Below the pieces are notes generated by a model. It made no database searches and was not told the origin of the DNA. It was given only the letters and a program-made list of their open reading frames with translations. This document shows positions 34,051 to 45,507 of a stretch of DNA of 64,000 nt, piece by piece (the stretch's first letter is position 1; every line of letters starts with the position of its first letter). The position numbers and the translations under genes are program-made. Source of the DNA: Odontesthes bonariensis (lineage: Eukaryota; Chordata; Actinopteri; Atheriniformes; Atherinopsidae); contig NC_134508.1 in NCBI RefSeq assembly GCF_027942865.1, forward strand, positions 38,809,466 through 38,873,465, given 5' to 3'.

Positions 34051-37000
34051 TATTTTTCCATGTGTGTGATGTGTGATCAGAAACTACTGAGAATTGCATA
34101 ATTGTATGTTCTTGGCCTATTTATGGAACTGTCGCCCTATCCTGGACCTTTATCACATGTTGTACGGAATATAGGGCCCACATTGACAATGTTGCTTACG
34201 GGCCTATTGTTGTGTCGTTACGCCACTGGTGGTGGGTTTCAACTCCTGCGGAGCCGGGGCTCTACAAGGTCCAAGATCTTGGAAATCATTCCTTGCTCAC
34301 AGGATGGGTATACTCCAGAGGGCCTGTGCAACAAAGAACTTGGAGTGGGGGCAGCTTTGATTTACATAAGGCCTCTCCAAAAAGATATTGACCTGCAGGT
34401 AATAATTTGTTTAGTATTATATATTTTTAGTAGTATATAGTATTTGATTCTTTAGAGTATGATATAGATAGAGATGATAGAATATTGACAAGGAATTTCC
34501 CAGCCAGTAACCCTCACAACTGAGATATGTCTGTATAAAATCCACCAAGCTCTAATGTAAAGAGAGATGTTTGATTGCTTGATGCATATTTATGTTACTA
34601 TTGTCTCATTTATGCTAGGATCCTCCCAGGATGACCCTCACTCCTCAAACAACTGGGCCAATGGTGGAATGCGTCTACTGTGCAGAGATATTTAGCTTCT
34701 CTGAGATTCAAGGCCACAATGATTGTTGTGAGAAGTGAGACATATTTCTTGTTTATACAAGTCCTACACATATTTTATTATCCTAAAACATCACTTGACA
34801 CCATTTTTTTGTTATTTTATTAGTGTCTCACCCACTGAACTGTTATTGATGTTTTAGATTTCTTCAGTGTATTAACCATTTCCTGCTATCATTCCAAGAA
34901 AAAATAATTCAGATTCAACTGCTGAAGAAACCCTTGAAAATACCCCATCAGGAAGCTCAGAAGAGACCTGGGCAGGACCCTCAGCTGCTGCTAGCTCATC
35001 AAGCAACCAAAATCCACTTGAAGAAAATCAAAGTAGTAGCTCTGAAGGTACAAGTGTCTCATTGTTTATAACCATATAGTTTATGAATAAAAGTACTGAT
35101 ATTTATGTTGTCCTTACAAAATAGAAGAAACTTTTAGCTGCTCTGATGTTGACAAGGCAGCCAACATGTTTCGACGTCACTTGCTCAACAATGCTGCACT
35201 CAAGCCAGGGTTGGTTGCCAGGCTTGATCTCGGATCCACTGAGGAAGATCGTGAAAGGGAGATTCTAACTTTCTACAAAAAAACAGGAATTGACTGGGCG
35301 AGCCCATTTTCTCTTATACTGACTGGTAGGTATCTTTCATTAAATGTGTTTTACTGAAAAATTTGTAATAAGAACAAAGTGATTGCAACTTAAAACTGAA
35401 GTAAATCTTTTAACTAGCTGAATAGGCTTTATGCCCGGCTCCACTGCTTCCTTAGATTAAAGCATCTCCTTTATTTCCTGTCTTACATTACATGCCAAAT
35501 TGATTAACCCAGATGTGCCTTACTGCAGCAGTCACAACAACCATGGGGCACACCTGTATTATCAAATGAAAGTATTTCCTTTATAAAAATAAAGGAGTTA
35601 CTTAAATTTTCGGGAAGTAGTTGAGCTGGGAATAAAAAACCTATTGAAATAGATTGGCCCTTACATTACATACACATTCCTATTAAGTCTACAGAGTAAC
35701 TCCTTGTATTTCAGGTGATGCAGCTATTGGAGATGGAGTAAAACGGCATCTATGGTAATGGAAAAAATCCAGTTTGGCTTCGACCTTGACCTCGGTGAGT
35801 TTTAACCGTTTATTGTATTGTTTTGTTTGTAAAAAAGCATAAAAATGTTCCTCAAACAGAAGAACTGGGGTTGGATTAACTGGCTCTGACTAGTTGGCCC
35901 TAAAGCCCTTTTTGGAAAGGTTGGTCACCAAAATTGCCCTCCATTGTCAATTGTGTGTGTTCTTTAACTGAAATTTGTCTTTTCTCATGTCTGGTATTTT
36001 GACTCACCCAAATCTGTTTGTGTGACACTACGTAAAGCATTATCAGAACTAGATATTTCCTTGAACTGCGATTGCAAAACCTCAGGATAATGCTACTGTC
36101 TCCCTACAAATCAGCTTTTATTTATATCTTTTGTTTTTTTGACTCAGAGAACATTTGCAGAACTCTTCTGTTCAATGGGACAGGGGATCACAAGGTCCCA
36201 TCCACTTCCAGAATCCTGACAAATGGAGAACTTTCCCGAGTAGCTGGACGTGCCATAGGACATTCTTTTATTCATGGAGGTCCTCGATTCACTGGATTGA
36301 GTCCAGCAATGTTGCAGCTAATTGTTGGAAGAAACAAGGAGTCTGCTGCACTTGAACTTTCTGACTGCCCTGATACAGATGTTGTTGATGTGGTGTCTAT
36401 AGTGAGTGTCACTTCAAGTTGTTTTATTGTCATGACACTTTTTTTTAATTCAATGAACTTGAATTGATTATTACTATGCTATCATGCAAATATGTTTACT
36501 TTGTATTTAACATAAAAAGCATAGACCATAAAAGCGATATACTATTGCCTTACTTTATTAATTGCAGCTTGATAGTCAGAGGGAACTGACCCAACAGGAA
36601 CAATGCGATGTGAACAACTTGGCCTTCAGCTGGGATCTTCCTCCCATCAATAATAACAACAGAAGGTGGTTGGCAGAGAAAATCCTACAGCATGCGGTAT
36701 ATGAATAATTATAAATGAAATATAAGTACCTTTTCTCTTTTTTTTAATTTATTCTATTATTATTGTTGTTATTTATTCATTTTTTATTTATTTTCTTTGC
36801 TGCTGTCATTAATATCATCATTATCACTGAAATATCCACATATACAAGCACTTATAAAGTGCACGCCCACTTACACTCACATGTACAGCATACAAAAAAA
36901 TCCCCTCATTAGTTAGGCTACCTTCTTGTCTGTCTGGATTTACGTTTGCATTTCGTTTTTTAATTCTCCGCCCTTTTATTGGGTAAAAAAACATTAAAAG

Positions 37001-37583
37001 TTGTACAACCAAAAATAATTATGCTGAGTACATTGTAAAACAAACATATTGACTAGTTTAATGTTGTCTTTTTGTCCACCAAAAACTGTATGTAAATGAT
37101 ACTTAAACTCTTTGATCATTTATTTTATAGGTCATTGAACGGAGAAGAAAACAAATGAAACAGCTCCGTATGGAGCTGAAAGACAGCGGTGTTGTCACCA
37201 TGATTGAAGAGCGTCCGGCCCTAGCCGAGGTCCTTTTCCCAAGATCAGCAGAGCAAGTGATGGACTCACAGGGAATTGGCTTCTCATGAGAAACTGCTGA
37301 CTGTTTACATAAATATCATTATGTAAGGTTGTTGTCATTGTAATTATAAAACTGGAATACGGCTTTAAGTGTAACATCTTGGAGTTCTATCATTCAGATA
37401 ACAAGCCTCCATTTTTATATACAATTAAGGGTGCCTTTTCTACCTGTACTTTTCTAAATGTGATAGTTATTTGCAAAGTAGCTCTACTCTGTTAATACAC
37501 CCTTTTAATTGATAGTCTTAAAAAATGTTTTCACTTCTTAGACCATCTTGAAAAGGATCATCTGGCCAATGCCAGATAGTGAG

Positions 37584-38119
37584 TGTAGCGGCCAAAGAAG
37601 ACTTCATGTTTATATGAATAGGAATTAATGCTTAAAAAGATAGATCATATATTTTGGATTTATAATTTAATAGATATGTTTATTTCATGGTAAAAATGAT
37701 GACTATTACATAGAAAGGTTAAAAGAATTATAATTTATGTTCTTAGTATATTTGTTACCTATAGATTAAAAAGGTGTACTGTCGCTTTAAGGACTGACTG
37801 AGCCGGCCACCTTAGAAAATGCTTTTGCGCTTCTCCCTTCAGATCGCCAGGAACTATTGAAGCAAACAGTTTTCTTACCTGCAGCTCTGCGCCTCCGGCA
37901 GATATTAGAAGCCTTGATTTCAGCAGTTTAATTCATTTAGATTTTTGTAAGTGTCAAGAGGAGGAGTAAAACTTCAACTTCTCATTCAAAAGTTGTGGAG
38001 TGGATTTATTTCAACTACATGGATATTCACAGCTGTGGAAACAGGAGCAATTGGGCTGGAGAGGAGTTTCAGCTAAGAAGTAGCAATTTCCTAGTGATCA
38101 ATAAGAACAAGCCTCTACA
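37584..38119 (+). repeat. 5' LTR of BEL/Pao element
   Basis: 536 bp, TGTAGCGGCC...AAGCCTCTACA. Identical to the 3' LTR except for one missing G at the TTTCAGC|TAAGAAG site. Confidence 0.95.
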
Positions 38120-38334
38120 ATAGTAAGAAAACTTGCTTGACATTGGATTACAAACGCTGGAGAGGTTTGCTGAAACTGGAAAGAAGATACTTGAGGGATT
38201 TACCGAGGAACTTCAGAAACAGCATGATCATGGGCTGCATTCGTGACTGGTGAGTGGACAAGTGGCTCGTGGCTGCTACGTGACTGTCGCAAGTGGAATC
38301 GGGAAAAAACCGGACTGACATTCAAAGAGCAATC

Positions 38335-41300
38335 ATGACGGATGATGAAGAAAAAACGGTAAGCCCTCCGGGGGAAAAACGTTTGGTTAAACCAACACAA
38401 GTGTCATTGGAAAATAATCTGCAGACGAGAATCAGATCCAGAAGAGCTAAGCTAGGCAAATTGACTGAGAAAAGAAACGAATTGCTTGCTTTAATGGATG
38501 ATGATGCAAACGTGGAAATTGTAACACAGGAATTACTAAATAAGTATGAAGAGCTCATTGGAGGATTCATTAAGATAAATGCTGATGTTAAAGACCTGTA
38601 CATTCAGCTTGGATGTGTAGAGAACATGAAGGCAGATCAAAGTGATTGGTTTCAGCCAAGATACGATGAGCACGGTAAATTTGTGCAAGAAGTAAACTCG
38701 TGGATACAGGATGTAATGCTTCGCATTGAAGAGTCTAAAAAAGTGAACAGTGAGGTAAATCCTGAAGATAGCGCTTCAGCTACAACCAGACAGAGTAAAA
38801 AAGCTAAGTCTGTCTCATCTGCCTCCGTAGTGTCAGCAGCTCGCGCTGAACGCTTAAAAGTTGAATTGGAGCAAGCTACTTTGTTAAGCAAGACAGCTAA
38901 ATTGAAACAAAAAAGAGCTTTGGAGGAAAAAGAGCTACAGCTCAAAGCTGAAAAGGAACAATTGGAGTTACAAGCAGAGCTTGATGAATCAGATGCAAAG
39001 TTAGCCGTGTTAAGAAGATATGAAGAAAGCTCAATTGTGTCACGAGGCTCTAAAGGCAATAGAGCGGATTCACTGATGGCTACTCAGAGACAACATGTCA
39101 GCCACAATAGGAGCAATGGGGCTAGTAATGTATCTCAGCACAGCCATGGTGGTGGAATAGCTGTCAATGCATCCAGCATTGCAGCGCCTGCTGCACGACC
39201 AGCGTCTGTTTCACGACAAGTGTCTGTCACTTCAAAGGGCAATTCTGCAAACACAGATAACCTGGTTTCTGTTATGCAATGCCAAAACGAAATAACTGAG
39301 AGTTTAATAAAGCAACAAAGGTTATCAACATTGCCATCGCCAAACATTACAGTGTTTAAAGGAGATCCAATGGAATACCGTCTCTTCATGAGAGCTTTCG
39401 AGCATCGCATAGAGAGCAAGACTGAAAGCAGCAAAGATCGGCTTTACTATTTGGAACAGCACACAAGCGGTCAGCCTAATGACTTAGTGCGCAGCTGTTT
39501 TCATATGGACGCAGAACAGGGCTACTCTGAAGCCAAGAAATTACTAAAGGAGCGCTTTGGTGACAAATATAAGATCTCGATGGCATACCTTGACAAGGCT
39601 CTAAATTGGCCTACTATCAAGTCAGAAGACGCTAAGGCACTTGAAGCATATGCTCTCTTTCTGATCAATTGTAACAACGCAATGTCGGACTTAGAGTATT
39701 TGGATGAGATGGACAATGCCGCGAACATGCGCACAGTCATCTCCAAGCTCCCATACAGGTTGAGGGAGAGATTCAGAAGCATCGCCATTGACATACAGAA
39801 GAAAGACCGGCGAACAAAGTTTGAAGACGTGGTGTCATTCGTTACCAAACAGGCTGAAATGGCAGCGCACCCTGTATTTGGTGAAATTTCAGGTCAAACC
39901 AAGCGCCAACCTGAAAGGTCAGCTGGCAAGAAAAACATCACAACGTTAGCCACTGAAGCTAAGGAACAGAAAGCAGTGAAAGATGTTGCTGGTGCTGACA
40001 AGAAAGTTAAAGAGAAGAAGCCAAACATGATCATGGCTTTCATGAAACCTTGTATCTTCTGTCAGGGAGATCATACAATGGAACAGTGCAAGAAACTTCA
40101 AAAAAAGTTGCACAAAGAAAAATTGGAATTCCTTAAAAGCAAGGGACTCTGCTTCAGCTGTCTTATAGGAGGACACATGAGCAGTACCTGTGAAGAAAAG
40201 AAGAGCTGTGAGGTGTGTTCAGCTAAACACCATACGCTGTTACACATAAAGCAGAAACCTAAAGACATACCAAAAGAGGAGTCTTCACAAGAAGAACAAA
40301 CTGTGGTCAGTGGATTCGTGGATGCAGGGCAAACTTGCTCTCAGACTGGGGCCGGGGGTACAGGAACTGTCCTCGCCATCGTTCCAGTGAGAGTGAAGGC
40401 AAAGAAAGGAAAAAAGGTGCTGACTTGCTATGCGTTCTTGGATCCAGGGAGCAACGCCTCCTTTTGCACTAACAAGCTAGCCAACAACCTTAACCTGCAA
40501 GGAACAAATGTTAACATCCTACTTACCACCATGGGAGACCAAAAAGCAGTCTCATGCAAAGTTCTGCCAGACCTTGAAGTCAGCAGCCTGGAAAGTGATG
40601 ACTTTGTCGAGCTCACTGGTGTGTTTACGCAAAAGGCCATACCTGCTAGTCAGGAGAATATTCCAACTCAAGAAGACGTGGATAGGTGGCCACACTTACG
40701 AGGCGTACGAATTCCATCGATCAAGGCGGATATCGATCTTCTGATTGGGACGGATGTCGCAAAGGCTTTGGAGCCCGAAGAGGTCATCCGCAGCGTGAAA
40801 GATGGGCCGTATGCAGTTCGTACAGTCTTGGGATGGACAGTGAACGGACCGCTGCGTGGAAACATCAGAAGCTGGTCAAACCATGGATACCCACAGATCC
40901 AAATGAATCGGATATCGGTGGCTCGACTTGAAGAATTGTGGATGCAACAATTCAAGTATGATTTTCCCGAGAATGCTCTAGGAGAGCAGCGTGAGATGTC
41001 GAAGGAAGATCAACTGTTTATGGACAGAGTTACCACATCCACTAAGCTGGTCAACGGTCACTACTCAATTGGTTTGCCGTTGAAGAACAAACATGTGAAA
41101 ATGCCTTACAACAGAGCAATGACAGAGCAACGAGCGATCAACATGAGAAAGAAGCTTCAGAAAAACCAGACATTACGAGATGAATACGTCAGCTTCATGA
41201 ACCAGGTGATCAGCAATGGATACGCTGTTAAAGTCCCAGACGAAGAACTAAACAGGAGTGATGGAAAGGTGTGGTTTATTCCGCATCACGCCGTCTACCA

Positions 41301-44300
41301 CCCCAAGAAGCACAAACTTCGAGTGGTATTCGACTGCGGTGCTTCGTATCAGAGAACTACACTCAATGAACAACTACTGCAAGGCCCTGACATGACCAGC
41401 AGTCTGGTTGGTGTCTTAACTCGATTTCGTCAGGAGCCAGTCGCAGTCATGGCAGATGTGGAGTCCATGTTCCACCAGGTCAAGGTCCCACCTGAAGATG
41501 TAGACCTTCTCAGGTTTTTATGGTGGCCTGACGGGGACATTTCAAAGGAGCTGCAGGAGTACAGAATGGAGGTACATTTGTTCGGAGCCACCTCCTCACC
41601 CAGCTGCGCAAGCTATGCGCTGAGAAGGTGTGCCAAGGACAACAGGAATACTTTTGATGCAACAGCTGTGGAGACAGTGTTGAACAATTTTTACGTTGAC
41701 GATTGTCTAAAATCAGTCAACACAGAAAAGGAAGCGATCAAGCTACTCCGTGATTTGACGGCCATCTGTCAAACAGGAGGTTTTAGACTCACAAAGTGGA
41801 CGACCAACAGTCGTAACGTGCTGTTAACCATTCCGCTTGAAGACCGAGCGACGGAAGTGAAAGATCTTGATCTCGACCAGGACACACTCGCCATCAAGAG
41901 AGCTTTGGGAGTACACTGGTGCATCCGGTCAGATCAATTCAAGTTTCAAGTGAACATTGAGCAGAAGCCTCTCACCAGAAGAGGTATCCTGTCAACAATG
42001 AGCTCAGTCTATGATCCACTCGGAATGTTGTCACCAGTCATACTACCTGCAAGAAACATTCTGCAAGAATTGTGTAGACTAAGAACAGGCTGGGATGACA
42101 CTGTGCCAGAACACCTCGCACAACAATGGACCAAGTGGACTGAAGAAATCCAACAGCTCACTGACTTTGGAGTAACTCGATGCTTCAAGCCACCTGAATT
42201 TGGCAAAACTGTGCAAGCTGAATTGCATCACTTTTGTGATGCATCTGAAACAGGCTATGGTACTGTCACGTACTTAGTTCAGAAGAATAACAGTAACCAA
42301 GTACACTGTTCATTCGTCTTAGGGAAGGCGAGGGTCGCCCCTCTGAAACCAACTACCATCCCACGGTTGGAGCTGACGGCGGCTGCCTTGGCTGTGAAGG
42401 TGGATGTCATGCTGAAGAAGGAGCTTCAGTTGCCATTGGCAGACTCCAAGTTTTGGACGGACAGTACTGCCGTACTCAAGTACATAGCCAATGAGAACAT
42501 CAGATTTAAGACATTTGTGGCAAACAGGATTGCCATAATTCTGCAAGCATCAAACGTGCATCAATGGAGCTACGTCAACACTCAGTTGAATCCTGCCGAT
42601 TGCGCCTCAAGGGGTCTAAGAGTGAATGCCTTCATGAAGAACGAGGTCTGGATTGCTGGTCCCAGCTTCCTTTGTCAACCAGAAAGGGAGTGGCCAGTCA
42701 AACCCGATCAGCAAGATGAGCTCAGGGCTGAGGATCCTGAGGTGAAGAAAGGCATACTGGTTAATGCTACCACAGTAGAAAGCACTGATGCAATGCAGCA
42801 ACTAATTCAATACTTCTCTTCATGGATACGGCTCAAGAAGGCTGTGGCACGGTTTACGCGACTCAAGGAAATTCTGATGAACCTGTCTAGGAAGAGAAAA
42901 GAGTTGAAAAGATTGTTCAGTGATGAACAACAGTTGAACAAGGAAATGTTGAACTACAAAAAGAGTCTCAAACATACTTACCTGACTGTGGAGGACCTGC
43001 AAAAAGCGGAGATCGGAATCATTGGTCATTGCCAAAACAACAGCTTCCAAGAGGAGATATCTGCTCTTCGGAGAAAGGACTCCGTCAAGAAGAGTAGCCG
43101 AATCTTCAGACTCAATCCACAACTTGAAGAGGGAATCCTTCGCGTTGGAGGGAGGCTCAGCCGAGCATCCATGCCAGCCGAAGCCAAGAATCCAATGATC
43201 ATCCCTAAGAATCATCACGTGGTGGACTTGATTCTCCAGGATGCACATGAGTGCCTAGGGCACAGTGGACGTAATCATGTCTTATCTCACGTACGCCAAA
43301 GGTATTGGATCATAGATGCCCCCTCGTCAATCAGAAAAATGCTGTCTCGGTGTACTACCTGTCGAAGACAACATGGGGCATCAGGTACACAAATGATGGC
43401 AGACTTACCAAGAAACCGAGTTCTACCAAATGAACCACCCTTTACCAGAACTGGTGTGGATCTATTCGGGCCATTCATCGTCAAGCGGGGAAGAGTGTCT
43501 GTGAAAAGATATGGGGTGATATTCACCTGCCTTGCATGTCGTGCGGTCCACATAGAAATGGCAACATCATTGGAGACCGACTCCTTTATTCAAGCTCTAC
43601 GTCGCTTCATTGCAAGAAGGGGTCAGGTGAAGGAAATGAGATCCGACAACGGAACCAACTTCGTCGGAGCCAACCATGAGCTAAAAAAGGCAATAAAGGA
43701 GTGGAATGCTGCACAGATTGAGAACAGCCTGCTTCAACGTGACATCAAGTGGTTGTTCAATCCACCATCCGGATCCCACCACGGAGGAGTGTGGGAAAGA
43801 ATAATCCGTTCCATCAGGAAGATCATGAATGCTACGTTGAGAGAACAAAGCCTGGACGAGGAAGGTCTTCAAACGTTCTTCTGCGAATGTGAAGCCATCT
43901 TGAATAGTAGGCCTATCACTACGCCTTCTAATGACATGAATGATTTGGAAGCTCTTACCCCACAACACCTACTTTTGCTCAAGACTAACCCCAACCTACC
44001 ACCGGGTGTCTTCGATGAGGATGATACTTACGCACGAAAGAGATGGAGGCAGGTCCAGTACATGAGTGATCTGTTCTGGAAACGCTGGACCAGAGAATAT
44101 CTGCCTCAACTCCAGAAAAGACAGAAATGGAATCATCCATCGCGTAACTTCAGCCAGGGAGACGTAGTCTTGATCGTCGATGAATCAGCCCCCCGAGGAT
44201 CATGGCTGATGGGAAGAATAGTGAAGATCGTGGTGGACGAGCATGGAGTCGTCCGCAAGGTTCGAGTCAAGACGAAGACGAATGAACTTGAGCGGCCGAT

Positions 44301-44334
44301 CACCAAACTCTGCCTGCTTCAAGAAGCAGAATGA
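38335..44334 (+). CDS. BEL/Pao Gag-Pol polyprotein
   Basis: Uninterrupted 1999-residue polyprotein from the ATG at 38335; the frame is open 42 bases further upstream but without an ATG. In order: a charged coiled-coil N-terminal region (about residues 30-250); a DUF1759-like Gag core (from about 340, FKGDPMEYRLFMRAF); zinc knuckles (from about 573, CIFCQGDHTMEQC and CFSCLIGGHMSSTC); an aspartic protease with DPGSNAS at about 703; a reverse transcriptase with YVDD at about 1120; RNase H (FCDASE, RLELTAAALA, WTDS); an integrase with a His-Cys finger (from about 1637) and catalytic SDNGTNF at about 1770 with GGVWER; and a DUF5641-like tail. All polymerase and integrase catalytic motifs are present, and there is no env-like region. 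It makes the proteins for its own reverse transcription and integration. Confidence 0.93.
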   Translation: MTDDEEKTVSPPGEKRLVKPTQVSLENNLQTRIRSRRAKLGKLTEKRNELLALMDDDANVEIVTQELLNKYEELIGGFIKINADVKDLYIQLGCVENMKADQSDWFQPRYDEHGKFVQEVNSWIQDVMLRIEESKKVNSEVNPEDSASATTRQSKKAKSVSSASVVSAARAERLKVELEQATLLSKTAKLKQKRALEEKELQLKAEKEQLELQAELDESDAKLAVLRRYEESSIVSRGSKGNRADSLMATQRQHVSHNRSNGASNVSQHSHGGGIAVNASSIAAPAARPASVSRQVSVTSKGNSANTDNLVSVMQCQNEITESLIKQQRLSTLPSPNITVFKGDPMEYRLFMRAFEHRIESKTESSKDRLYYLEQHTSGQPNDLVRSCFHMDAEQGYSEAKKLLKERFGDKYKISMAYLDKALNWPTIKSEDAKALEAYALFLINCNNAMSDLEYLDEMDNAANMRTVISKLPYRLRERFRSIAIDIQKKDRRTKFEDVVSFVTKQAEMAAHPVFGEISGQTKRQPERSAGKKNITTLATEAKEQKAVKDVAGADKKVKEKKPNMIMAFMKPCIFCQGDHTMEQCKKLQKKLHKEKLEFLKSKGLCFSCLIGGHMSSTCEEKKSCEVCSAKHHTLLHIKQKPKDIPKEESSQEEQTVVSGFVDAGQTCSQTGAGGTGTVLAIVPVRVKAKKGKKVLTCYAFLDPGSNASFCTNKLANNLNLQGTNVNILLTTMGDQKAVSCKVLPDLEVSSLESDDFVELTGVFTQKAIPASQENIPTQEDVDRWPHLRGVRIPSIKADIDLLIGTDVAKALEPEEVIRSVKDGPYAVRTVLGWTVNGPLRGNIRSWSNHGYPQIQMNRISVARLEELWMQQFKYDFPENALGEQREMSKEDQLFMDRVTTSTKLVNGHYSIGLPLKNKHVKMPYNRAMTEQRAINMRKKLQKNQTLRDEYVSFMNQVISNGYAVKVPDEELNRSDGKVWFIPHHAVYHPKKHKLRVVFDCGASYQRTTLNEQLLQGPDMTSSLVGVLTRFRQEPVAVMADVESMFHQVKVPPEDVDLLRFLWWPDGDISKELQEYRMEVHLFGATSSPSCASYALRRCAKDNRNTFDATAVETVLNNFYVDDCLKSVNTEKEAIKLLRDLTAICQTGGFRLTKWTTNSRNVLLTIPLEDRATEVKDLDLDQDTLAIKRALGVHWCIRSDQFKFQVNIEQKPLTRRGILSTMSSVYDPLGMLSPVILPARNILQELCRLRTGWDDTVPEHLAQQWTKWTEEIQQLTDFGVTRCFKPPEFGKTVQAELHHFCDASETGYGTVTYLVQKNNSNQVHCSFVLGKARVAPLKPTTIPRLELTAAALAVKVDVMLKKELQLPLADSKFWTDSTAVLKYIANENIRFKTFVANRIAIILQASNVHQWSYVNTQLNPADCASRGLRVNAFMKNEVWIAGPSFLCQPEREWPVKPDQQDELRAEDPEVKKGILVNATTVESTDAMQQLIQYFSSWIRLKKAVARFTRLKEILMNLSRKRKELKRLFSDEQQLNKEMLNYKKSLKHTYLTVEDLQKAEIGIIGHCQNNSFQEEISALRRKDSVKKSSRIFRLNPQLEEGILRVGGRLSRASMPAEAKNPMIIPKNHHVVDLILQDAHECLGHSGRNHVLSHVRQRYWIIDAPSSIRKMLSRCTTCRRQHGASGTQMMADLPRNRVLPNEPPFTRTGVDLFGPFIVKRGRVSVKRYGVIFTCLACRAVHIEMATSLETDSFIQALRRFIARRGQVKEMRSDNGTNFVGANHELKKAIKEWNAAQIENSLLQRDIKWLFNPPSGSHHGGVWERIIRSIRKIMNATLREQSLDEEGLQTFFCECEAILNSRPITTPSNDMNDLEALTPQHLLLLKTNPNLPPGVFDEDDTYARKRWRQVQYMSDLFWKRWTREYLPQLQKRQKWNHPSRNFSQGDVVLIVDESAPRGSWLMGRIVKIVVDEHGVVRKVRVKTKTNELERPITKLCLLQEAE

Positions 44335-44406
44335 AAAGGACTGTTAAGTATTTTACTTCTATTTTTGTAATTGTTTCTAGGATAGAAAGCAATTAGGGGC
44401 CGGGTA

Positions 44407-44943
44407 TGTAGCGGCCAAAGAAGACTTCATGTTTATATGAATAGGAATTAATGCTTAAAAAGATAGATCATATATTTTGGATTTATAATTTAATAGATAT
44501 GTTTATTTCATGGTAAAAATGATGACTATTACATAGAAAGGTTAAAAGAATTATAATTTATGTTCTTAGTATATTTGTTACCTATAGATTAAAAAGGTGT
44601 ACTGTCGCTTTAAGGACTGACTGAGCCGGCCACCTTAGAAAATGCTTTTGCGCTTCTCCCTTCAGATCGCCAGGAACTATTGAAGCAAACAGTTTTCTTA
44701 CCTGCAGCTCTGCGCCTCCGGCAGATATTAGAAGCCTTGATTTCAGCAGTTTAATTCATTTAGATTTTTGTAAGTGTCAAGAGGAGGAGTAAAACTTCAA
44801 CTTCTCATTCAAAAGTTGTGGAGTGGATTTATTTCAACTACATGGATATTCACAGCTGTGGAAACAGGAGCAATTGGGCTGGAGAGGAGTTTCAGCGTAA
44901 GAAGTAGCAATTTCCTAGTGATCAATAAGAACAAGCCTCTACA
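44407..44943 (+). repeat. 3' LTR of BEL/Pao element
   Basis: 537 bp and one base longer than the 5' LTR; otherwise the same throughout by eye. Followed directly by the GTGAG target duplication. Confidence 0.95.
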
Positions 44944-45507
44944 GTGAGGATGAGGATGACCACAGCAGCATGGAGGAGACATGCCTGGTCACAGGCTTTT
45001 TGAGAGACTACATTAAAAAAGGTCAGATTATGAACGTTAAAATAGATCGCATTGGGAACAATGTTCATATCCTAAAGCTGTTGCTAATTATTCACCTTGA
45101 GTCCATATTTATGGAAACATGTTGGTGAAAAATCACATTTTGTGAACAATGTTTGATTTTATTGTAGAAAGTCCAAGTTTTAAAATCACTACAGTGAAGC
45201 AGTGACTAATGATGTTCGGGTAAACTTCAAAAAGGTATAATGTAGCTTGTTCTTGGGTTTTAAAATACTTATGACTGTCTTTGTAGGGTCTTCTCAGGAA
45301 CTATAACTCCTCCTGAAGTTCTGGACAGGTTGGAGTATACCTCCCCAGCACCTTTATGTTGAAGTAAATCCGGAAATGACTCTGCCAGTCGCCTCAACCT
45401 GCCTCACAACGCTGAAACTCCCACTGACGTGCCAAAGTTACCAGGCATTCAAAGAAAACCTGGAAGCATCTGTGAGATCTACGGAGTTCGGGTTTGGAAT
45501 GATCTGA

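Larger units (their letters stand above)
29658..34228 (+). mobile_element. hAT transposon inserted in HECT exon 3
   Basis: Tips CAGTGGCGTAAC and GTTACGCCACTG are perfect inverted copies flanked by the exact eight-base duplication GTGGTGGG (29650-29657, 34229-34236). Removing the element and one duplication leaves HECT exon 3 open in frame. The element carries a ZMYM1-like hAT transposase and a Tc1 element. Four copies of a CGCCGTCAC word lie near its right end (33842-34050). Confidence 0.88.
37584..44943 (+). mobile_element. Complete BEL/Pao LTR retrotransposon in a HECT exon
   Basis: A 7360-bp element flanked by GTGAG (37579-37583 and 44944-44948). Two LTRs bracket one long gag-pol ORF. Removing the element and one duplication rejoins HECT coding PMPDSE to DEDDHSS in frame. 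The LTRs differ by a single inserted base, which makes this the youngest datable insertion in the window. A GGGGCCGGG purine-rich tract lies just before the 3' LTR. I could not identify a primer-binding site with certainty. Confidence 0.93.
26178..45507 (+). pseudogene. G2E3-like HECT-type E3 ubiquitin ligase gene, disrupted
   Basis: Multi-exon gene resembling fish G2/M-phase-specific E3 ubiquitin ligase-like genes, which pass ubiquitin to substrates through a HECT cysteine. Exons with GT-AG borders: 26178-26330; 26844-27034 plus 29114-29138; 29584-29657 plus 34237-34398; 34619-34734; 34899-35047; 35125-35325; 35715-35794; 36148-36401; 36568-36696; 37131 to about 37256; 37542-37583 plus 44949-45021; 45287-45507. 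Exon 4 has a C2HC finger (ECVYCAEIF, CC). The last exon ends the HECT lobe with LLKFWTGW and LPVASTC, keeping the presumed catalytic Cys, and GFGMI at the C-terminus. Damage: frameshift in exon 1, stops in exon 2 (near 26945) and in the last exon (near 45303), frameshift in the exon at 35715, and three exons split by transposons. Confidence 0.75.

Noticed and set aside
38652..39059. Minus-strand ORFs inside the first BEL/Pao element
   Set aside because: They are shadows of the coiled-coil gag region on the plus strand.
26178..45507. Treating the HECT gene as a functional host gene
   Set aside because: It has frameshifts in two exons, in-frame stops in exon 2 and the last exon, and exons split by 2-kb, 4.6-kb and 7.4-kb insertions.
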